From an uncultured Bacillota bacterium (lineage in GTDB: Bacteria; Bacillota_I; Bacilli_A; RF39; UBA660): DNA of 9,710 nucleotides. This document shows, piece by piece, positions 6,657-9,710 of this stretch (position 1 is its first letter; the number at the start of each line of letters is the position of its first letter). The stretch lies in NCBI GenBank assembly GCA_947179265.1, contig CAMXBB010000030.1, forward strand, positions 1 to 9,710, written 5' to 3'. The notes beneath the pieces were generated by a model that saw only the letters and a program-made list of their open reading frames with translations, was not told where the DNA came from and did no database searches. The position numbers and the translations under genes were made by a program.

Positions 6657-7355
6657 ACTTTTATTATTACCTTTTTTCTTAGAAGCTACAACCTTTTGAG
6701 CACCAGTAGCTATATCTAATCCATCAGTTTCTTTTACAAATTTGAAAGATCCACTAACTATGTCTGATATTTTCTTTAATGCAAATACTAGTCCCATTGT
6801 TGCTGCTCCACCAAACGCAAATCTACCATAATTATCTGCTGTTTTTGGAATTGGATCTGGATCTGGTGTTGGCGTTGGTGTTGGTTCTGGATCCGGTGTT
6901 GGTGTTGGCGTTGGTGTTGGAGTCGGAGTTGGCTCTGGATCTGGTGTTGGTGTATTTGGATGTTTTCTTTCCCATTCAGTTACAACATAATCTGGAATTA
7001 TTAATCCAGCATCTGGATCGATGTCTGTTTCTGGTGACCAGTTATCTGCATCGATAAATTCATCTGGTCCATTATCTCTCTTTTCATCTGATCCTGTTGG
7101 TTCTTCTGTTGGTGTTTCTGTCTCTGTTGGTGTTTCTGTTTCTTCTGGATGTACTTCATCGTATGGAGTTCCTTCTGGTACTTCTACTGGCGGTATATCC
7201 TCTTGTGTATAGTTATCATCTGTTTCTTCATATAATATTTCTTCATCATCTGAATTCTCTGTTGCATATGCTACACTTGGCATTACAGTAAATGCCATTG
7301 TTGCTGCTAATGCTATTGCAGCTAGCCTTACTTTTAAATTCTTTATTTCTTTCAT
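6642..7355 (-). CDS. Sortase substrate A: secreted acidic Pro-rich protein with IPKTADN sorting-like signal
   Basis: A 237-residue protein from ATG 7355. An upstream in-frame ATG at 7364 directly abuts the Shine-Dalgarno GAGGGA (7370-7365), which is properly spaced (nine bases) only for ATG 7355; that is also the start in the paralogue. Order: signal peptide (1-31, basic then Ala-rich, likely cut after AYA); very acidic, probably disordered region (32-90) rich in Glu, Asp, Thr and Pro; a segment ending DYVVTEWERKHPN (122-134); Thr-Pro/Asp-Pro stalk (135-168); IPKTADN (169-175); hydrophobic span (about 179-193) ended by KK; then a tail of about 42 residues finishing in a Lys-rich stretch. The IPKTADN-span-KK order matches a sortase cell-wall sorting signal, with Ala where LPXTG has Gly. 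The gene begins 16 bases after the sortase stop and should share its transcript. Residues 1-136 are identical to those of the protein at 8466. Ligand and role unknown. Confidence 0.85.
   Translation of the reverse strand: MKEIKNLKVRLAAIALAATMAFTVMPSVAYATENSDDEEILYEETDDNYTQEDIPPVEVPEGTPYDEVHPEETETPTETETPTEEPTGSDEKRDNGPDEFIDADNWSPETDIDPDAGLIIPDYVVTEWERKHPNTPTPDPEPTPTPTPTPTPTPDPEPTPTPTPDPDPIPKTADNYGRFAFGGAATMGLVFALKKISDIVSGSFKFVKETDGLDIATGAQKVVASKKKGNNKSKKLR
6852..6953 (-). repeat. Thr-Pro/Asp-Pro stalk repeat in substrate A
   Basis: The 102 bases encode 17 consecutive dipeptides of the form X-Pro (X is Thr, Asp or Glu), including six Thr-Pro in a row. The DNA is a degenerate 6-bp tandem repeat (GGTGTT/GGCGTT on the plus strand). 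Such stalks commonly span the wall, and the repeat could change length by slippage. Confidence 0.8.
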
Positions 7356-7360
7356 ATCAA
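6958..7360. repeat. 403-bp direct repeat, copy 1 (partner at 8863-9265)
   Basis: By eye-alignment this block matches 8863-9265 at every base except one: T at 6993 against C at 8898, a synonymous Pro codon change. It covers the whole signal peptide and N-terminal region of substrate A plus five bases upstream of the ATG. Outside the block the two genes differ clearly. Confidence 0.9.
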
Positions 7361-7371
7361 TCATTCCCTCT

Positions 7372-8340
7372 CTAATTTAATGTATATACTACATTTCCTC
7401 TCTCATTATTATTTGTTTGTTCGTTTACTTTTTCTAATTGCTTAGTCATTCTTGCATATAGAACAAATCTTGAATTTTTTGTTTCATATGAACAAGTAAC
7501 CAATGCAATTACTTTGTCTCCCAATTGTAAATCAATATCACTTGATACCATTGCTCGATCTCTTACACTATCATAATATGCTTGAAACTCTTCTTCATCT
7601 GCAAAACCTGGAGTATAGATTACTGAATCATCTTCACCACTAACTACCATTCCTGCAAAGAAATCTAATTTATAGATATCACCATCTTCAGTTTTAATAA
7701 TTCCGAATGGATGCTCATCTAAAAATGCTTGTTCTTTAAAATTACATAGTGATGCAAACATTGCTCCACTCGACATATGATGTCCATAGATATAAGAAAC
7801 ATCACTTAAATCAGACATTTCACAATCTAACGAATTACTACGACAATCCAAGAATATAGAACCATTTTTATTACTATTGTTCTCAATATCATGCTTTAAA
7901 TAAAATTGATTATCTTCTCCTTGTAGTAATGGAAAATCAATTTTAGTTCCATCAATTCTTATCCATCCTTGTACATCAGGATTTATACTATTTAATGTTT
8001 CAAAATCAATTTCTGGTATCGGATAATCACTATCAAATAACTCACTTGAAATTCTTTCAAATGGCTTTTCTTCAACTGGTTCAACCATTTCTACAGGTTC
8101 TTCATCGCTTGGAATAACTGTAACAACAATTGGAATATCATTTTCTTTTTCTGGTTCCACTGTTTCAGAAACAACCATATCACTTAATTTATCGTTTAAT
8201 TTCCAATTGCGAATATCATCTTCAAAAGTTGTTAATACAAAACGCCCCGTCATCACTAAAGCAATTAGCGCAGGTGTTATCGTCAAAGCAGTATTTCTTA
8301 TAATACGATTTTTCCTTTTTCTCCCTGTGTAATTTTCCAT
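7372..8340 (-). CDS. Class B-like sortase transpeptidase
   Basis: A 322-residue membrane-anchored sortase, a cysteine transpeptidase that cuts sorting signals and links surface proteins to peptidoglycan. Order: basic N-terminus and signal anchor (about 16-38); acidic Glu/Val/Pro-rich linker (55-95); catalytic domain from about 105. Class B-type features are INPDVQGWIRIDGTKIDFPL (119-138), NGSIFLDCR (159-167), YIYGHHM (183-189) with catalytic His187, FLDEHPFG (206-213), VTCSYE (281-286) with nucleophile Cys283, and SRFVLYAR (290-297) with Arg291. All three catalytic residues are present, so it should be active. ATG 8340 has a strong AGAGGGGG five bases upstream and a consensus promoter. The gene lies between two paralogous proteins carrying the same IPKTADN signal, so it is probably their dedicated sortase. 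Class B is judged from sequence pattern; the IPKTA-like signal is closer to the LPNTA used by some class D enzymes. Confidence 0.92.
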   Translation of the reverse strand: MENYTGRKRKNRIIRNTALTITPALIALVMTGRFVLTTFEDDIRNWKLNDKLSDMVVSETVEPEKENDIPIVVTVIPSDEEPVEMVEPVEEKPFERISSELFDSDYPIPEIDFETLNSINPDVQGWIRIDGTKIDFPLLQGEDNQFYLKHDIENNSNKNGSIFLDCRSNSLDCEMSDLSDVSYIYGHHMSSGAMFASLCNFKEQAFLDEHPFGIIKTEDGDIYKLDFFAGMVVSGEDDSVIYTPGFADEEEFQAYYDSVRDRAMVSSDIDLQLGDKVIALVTCSYETKNSRFVLYARMTKQLEKVNEQTNNNERGNVVYTLN

Positions 8341-8379
8341 ATTTTCCCCCTCTAAATTCTTCAGTCGTTCGAAACTTTC

Positions 8380-8414
8380 GACATACCTTCAAACTTATGC
8401 GGCATATTATAATA
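8380..8414. repeat. Shared promoter/leader element, copy 1 (partner at 9299-9334)
   Basis: On the minus strand both copies run from the -10 box into the leader with the pattern AATATGCC(G/A)CATAAGTTTG(A/C)AGGTAT, then a GTC. They differ at only a few positions and one gap. The element lies before the sortase gene here and before substrate B in the other copy. It contains the start region, so it may be a shared operator or RNA leader signal. Confidence 0.7.
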
Positions 8415-8434
8415 CTTTTTTTCTATTTTGTCAA
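8406..8434 (-). promoter_or_regulatory. Consensus promoter of the sortase-substrate A operon
   Basis: On the minus strand TTGACA (8434-8429) and TATAAT (8411-8406) are separated by exactly 17 bases, a perfect sigma-70/sigma-A consensus. The predicted start is near 8398-8399, with a leader of nearly 60 bases to ATG 8340. An 11-base dyad TATGC-G-GCATA (8396-8406) overlaps the start region. Confidence 0.85.
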
Positions 8435-8451
8435 ATAAAGTACCTTAAAGC

Positions 8452-8480
8452 AAAAAAGAAATTGATTATCTCAATTTCTT
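8452..8480 (-). terminator. Terminator at the end of sortase substrate B
   Basis: It has the same 10-bp stem and five-base loop as at 6632-6656 (here 8480-8471 with 8465-8456), followed by a run of T on the minus strand. The stop codon (8468-8466) is in the loop. It separates substrate B from the sortase promoter, though readthrough is possible. Confidence 0.85.
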
Positions 8481-9260
8481 AGTTTTTCTTTGTTTTTTTC
8501 CTTTTTTCTTAGAAGCTACAACCTTTTGAGCATCATCAGATACTTCTACTCCTCTATTTTCTTTATAAAATCCACGAACTTCAGAAATCGTTTCAGCTAT
8601 TTTTTTAGCAAGGAATAATATCATATAACTTCCAGCACCACCTGCTATAAATCTAACATAGTTGTCTGCTGTTTTTGGTATAGATATTGGTGTATCTTCT
8701 TTTGGATCCTCTGGATCTTGTGGTGTATCATTTGTTGGTGTGTCATTAGTTGGTGTATCGTTTGTTGGCGTATCATTTGTTGGTGTATCAGGTGTCTTTG
8801 GACCCTCTGGATCTTGTGGTGTATGAGGTGTATATGGATCCTCTGGATCTTGTGGTGTATTAGGATGTTTTCTTTCCCATTCAGTTACAACATAATCCGG
8901 AATTATTAATCCAGCATCTGGATCGATGTCTGTTTCTGGTGACCAGTTATCTGCATCGATAAATTCATCTGGTCCATTATCTCTCTTTTCATCTGATCCT
9001 GTTGGTTCTTCTGTTGGTGTTTCTGTCTCTGTTGGTGTTTCTGTTTCTTCTGGATGTACTTCATCGTATGGAGTTCCTTCTGGTACTTCTACTGGCGGTA
9101 TATCCTCTTGTGTATAGTTATCATCTGTTTCTTCATATAATATTTCTTCATCATCTGAATTCTCTGTTGCATATGCTACACTTGGCATTACAGTAAATGC
9201 CATTGTTGCTGCTAATGCTATTGCAGCTAGCCTTACTTTTAAATTCTTTATTTCTTTCAT
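8466..9260 (-). CDS. Sortase substrate B: paralogue of substrate A with a different stalk
   Basis: A 264-residue protein from ATG 9260, with GGGAG seven bases upstream. Residues 1-136 (signal peptide, acidic region and the ERKHPNTP segment) are identical to substrate A. The stalk differs: three copies of a TPQDPE(D/G)P-type unit and four TPTND/TNDTP pentapeptides replace the Thr-Pro run. It then has IPKTADN (194-200), a hydrophobic span (about 204-217) ended by KK, and a tail of about 44 residues ending in a Lys/Arg-rich stretch. The span and tail are only partly like those of A; AQKVVASKKKG and the final KKLR are shared. It has its own promoter (TTGACA-17-TAGAAT) and terminator, so it can be expressed apart from the sortase-A operon. 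It is expected to be displayed on the wall by the adjacent sortase. Its ligand is unknown. Confidence 0.85.
   Translation of the reverse strand: MKEIKNLKVRLAAIALAATMAFTVMPSVAYATENSDDEEILYEETDDNYTQEDIPPVEVPEGTPYDEVHPEETETPTETETPTEEPTGSDEKRDNGPDEFIDADNWSPETDIDPDAGLIIPDYVVTEWERKHPNTPQDPEDPYTPHTPQDPEGPKTPDTPTNDTPTNDTPTNDTPTNDTPQDPEDPKEDTPISIPKTADNYVRFIAGGAGSYMILFLAKKIAETISEVRGFYKENRGVEVSDDAQKVVASKKKGKKQRKTKKLR
8704..8860 (-). repeat. Stalk repeats in substrate B (25-bp and 15-bp units)
   Basis: Three near-identical 25-bp units lie at 8704-8728, 8800-8824 and 8836-8860 (one base differs in the middle copy) and encode TPQDPE(D/G)P-type segments. Between them four tandem 15-bp units (8722-8736, 8737-8751, 8752-8766, 8767-8781) and a partial fifth encode TPTND-type pentapeptides, with synonymous drift between units. 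This is a coding repeat, not an RNA or CRISPR array. Confidence 0.85.
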
Positions 9261-9265
9261 ATCAA
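8863..9265. repeat. 403-bp direct repeat, copy 2 (partner at 6958-7360)
   Basis: This is the second copy of the near-perfect repeat, offset by 1905 bases, covering codons 1 to about 133 of substrate B. The only difference I could find is at 8898. The sortase gene lies between the two copies in the same orientation, so recombination between them could delete or duplicate it. Confidence 0.9.
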
Positions 9266-9298
9266 CACTCCCTTTTTTATAGTTTTTCCGTATTTTTA

Positions 9299-9334
9299 GA
9301 CAATACCTGCAAACTTATGTGGCATATTCTAATA
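9299..9334. repeat. Shared promoter/leader element, copy 2 (partner at 8380-8414)
   Basis: This copy lies before substrate B, in the same position relative to the -10 box as the copy before the sortase. One base is inserted near the distal end and the dyad around the start is imperfect here (TATGT-G-GCATA). Confidence 0.7.
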
Positions 9335-9354
9335 TATTTTGTCACAAATGTCAA
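9326..9354 (-). promoter_or_regulatory. Promoter of sortase substrate B
   Basis: On the minus strand TTGACA (9354-9349) and TAGAAT (9331-9326) are separated by 17 bases. The predicted start is near 9319, with a leader of about 60 bases. The imperfect dyad TTTGACA-N4-TGACAAA overlaps the -35 and is absent from the sortase promoter. The promoter starts only about eight bases after the stop codon of the upstream gene. Confidence 0.75.
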
Positions 9355-9361
9355 ATTCTGC

Positions 9362-9710
9362 CTACGTTCTTATATTATATTGACATTCTACATCATTCAT
9401 TGGATATTCTTCACCTATATATCTATTATTTATATGAATGTACACTTTCTCATTTTTATTAAGTAATAATGAGTCCATTCTTTCTCCATCTAAAGTCCAA
9501 GAAAAATAAACATCTAATCTTATATTTTCGTTAGCTAAAGCCTCATCCTTATCTTTAGTAGCACCTGTCCCTTGACATGTTATGTCAATATCAGCTACTC
9601 CTAATGACATTATTGATGATGTATCATTAACATACTCACGAATAGTTTCATTAAGATTATTATCATATGATAGTGTTACATCATTTAATGCTATATCTTT
9701 AATATTATCA
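9362..9710 (-). CDS. Hypothetical protein, 3' part (runs off right edge)
   Basis: The frame is open from base 9710 to a TAG at 9362-9364, about 116 residues, with no stop upstream, so the start lies outside the window. A Met at 9610 is internal to this longer frame and has no clear ribosome site. The visible C-terminal part is acidic and Asn-rich, with alternating hydrophobic residues typical of beta structure (VADIDITCQG, RLDVYFSWTLDG, EKVYIHINNRYIG). It has no membrane span or sorting signal. I do not recognise the family. It could be the end of a secreted or beta-rich domain protein. No convincing terminator hairpin follows; the promoter of substrate B begins almost at once, so readthrough into substrate B is conceivable. 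Confidence 0.7.
   Translation of the reverse strand, partial: DNIKDIALNDVTLSYDNNLNETIREYVNDTSSIMSLGVADIDITCQGTGATKDKDEALANENIRLDVYFSWTLDGERMDSLLLNKNEKVYIHINNRYIGEEYPMNDVECQYNIRT

Noticed and set aside
6464..6682. Plus-strand open frame of 72 codons
   Set aside because: Overlaps the start and promoter of mraY and the end and terminator of substrate A in antisense.
6779..7291. Several plus-strand open frames opposite substrate A (6779-7057, 7021-7212, 7097-7291)
   Set aside because: They are antisense to a gene with a clear signal peptide, repeats and Shine-Dalgarno sequence. Their Leu/Val- or Ser/Gly-only composition is the reverse reading of Pro/Thr/Glu repeats.
7356..7364. ATG at 7364 as start of substrate A
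   Set aside because: It directly abuts the Shine-Dalgarno sequence; ATG 7355 is well spaced and matches the start of the paralogue.
8722..8790. Regular 15-bp repeats considered as a CRISPR-like array
   Set aside because: The units are directly tandem with no spacers, keep the reading frame and encode TPTND; no cas genes are present.
6642..9260. Sortase cluster considered as a pilus operon
   Set aside because: The two substrates show no pilin motif Lys, no E-box and no Ig-like domains, and they are mostly disordered Pro/Glu-rich chains. The sortase is class B-like rather than a class C pilin polymerase with a lid.
8718..9466. Plus-strand open frames opposite substrate B (8718-8909, 8926-9117, 9002-9196, 9197-9466)
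   Set aside because: Mirror readings of the same repeat region. The Trp/Cys/Ile-rich frame at 8718 is the complement of the TPTND repeat, and the frame at 9197 crosses a strong minus-strand promoter.

Overview
The window is strongly AT-rich and carries Gram-positive features: Shine-Dalgarno-led genes, a lipoprotein signal peptide, a class B-type sortase, wall-synthesis enzymes and T-tract hairpin terminators. It fits a low-GC Bacillota (Bacilli/Erysipelotrichia-like, perhaps an uncultured gut lineage). The organism makes peptidoglycan (MraY and FtsW present). Stops include TAA, TAG and TGA, so UGA-to-Trp recoding is not suggested. Lineage is inference; no rRNA or tRNA is present.

Layout, left to right. 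(1) 1-386, minus: 5' part of a multi-pass membrane protein that runs off the left edge. (2) 454-1872, minus: a surface/membrane protein with two apparent beta-sandwich (cadherin-like) modules, one membrane span and a long Gln/Pro-rich cytoplasmic tail. (3) 2043-2666, plus: a zinc-ribbon membrane protein, divergent from (2) and convergent with (4). (4) 2681-3760, minus: FtsW-type SEDS protein. (5) 3808-5460, minus: lipoprotein with an HEFNH zinc-peptidase-like motif. (6) 5530-6522, minus: MraY. (7) 6642-9260, minus: a sortase locus in which a class B-like sortase (7372-8340) sits between two paralogous secreted acidic proteins (6642-7355 and 8466-9260). Both end in the same IPKTADN sorting-like signal. 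(8) 9362-9710, minus: 3' part of an unrecognised protein that runs off the right edge.

Most genes appear to be transcribed singly. Each has a recognisable -10 (often also a -35) box and a hairpin terminator that often overlaps its own stop codon. The clear exception is sortase plus the downstream substrate, which look co-transcribed.

The most interesting part is the sortase locus. The two substrates share a 403-bp block with only one synonymous difference that I could find, covering the signal peptide and N-terminal domain. Their Pro-rich stalks and membrane segments have diverged. The promoters of the upstream substrate and of the sortase share a roughly 35-bp element running from the -10 box into the leader. 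This looks like a dedicated sortase/substrate surface-display system with an unusual IPKTA signal and a long basic tail behind the membrane segment. Wall-synthesis genes next door (mraY, ftsW, a metallopeptidase-like lipoprotein) make the whole window an envelope-biogenesis neighbourhood.
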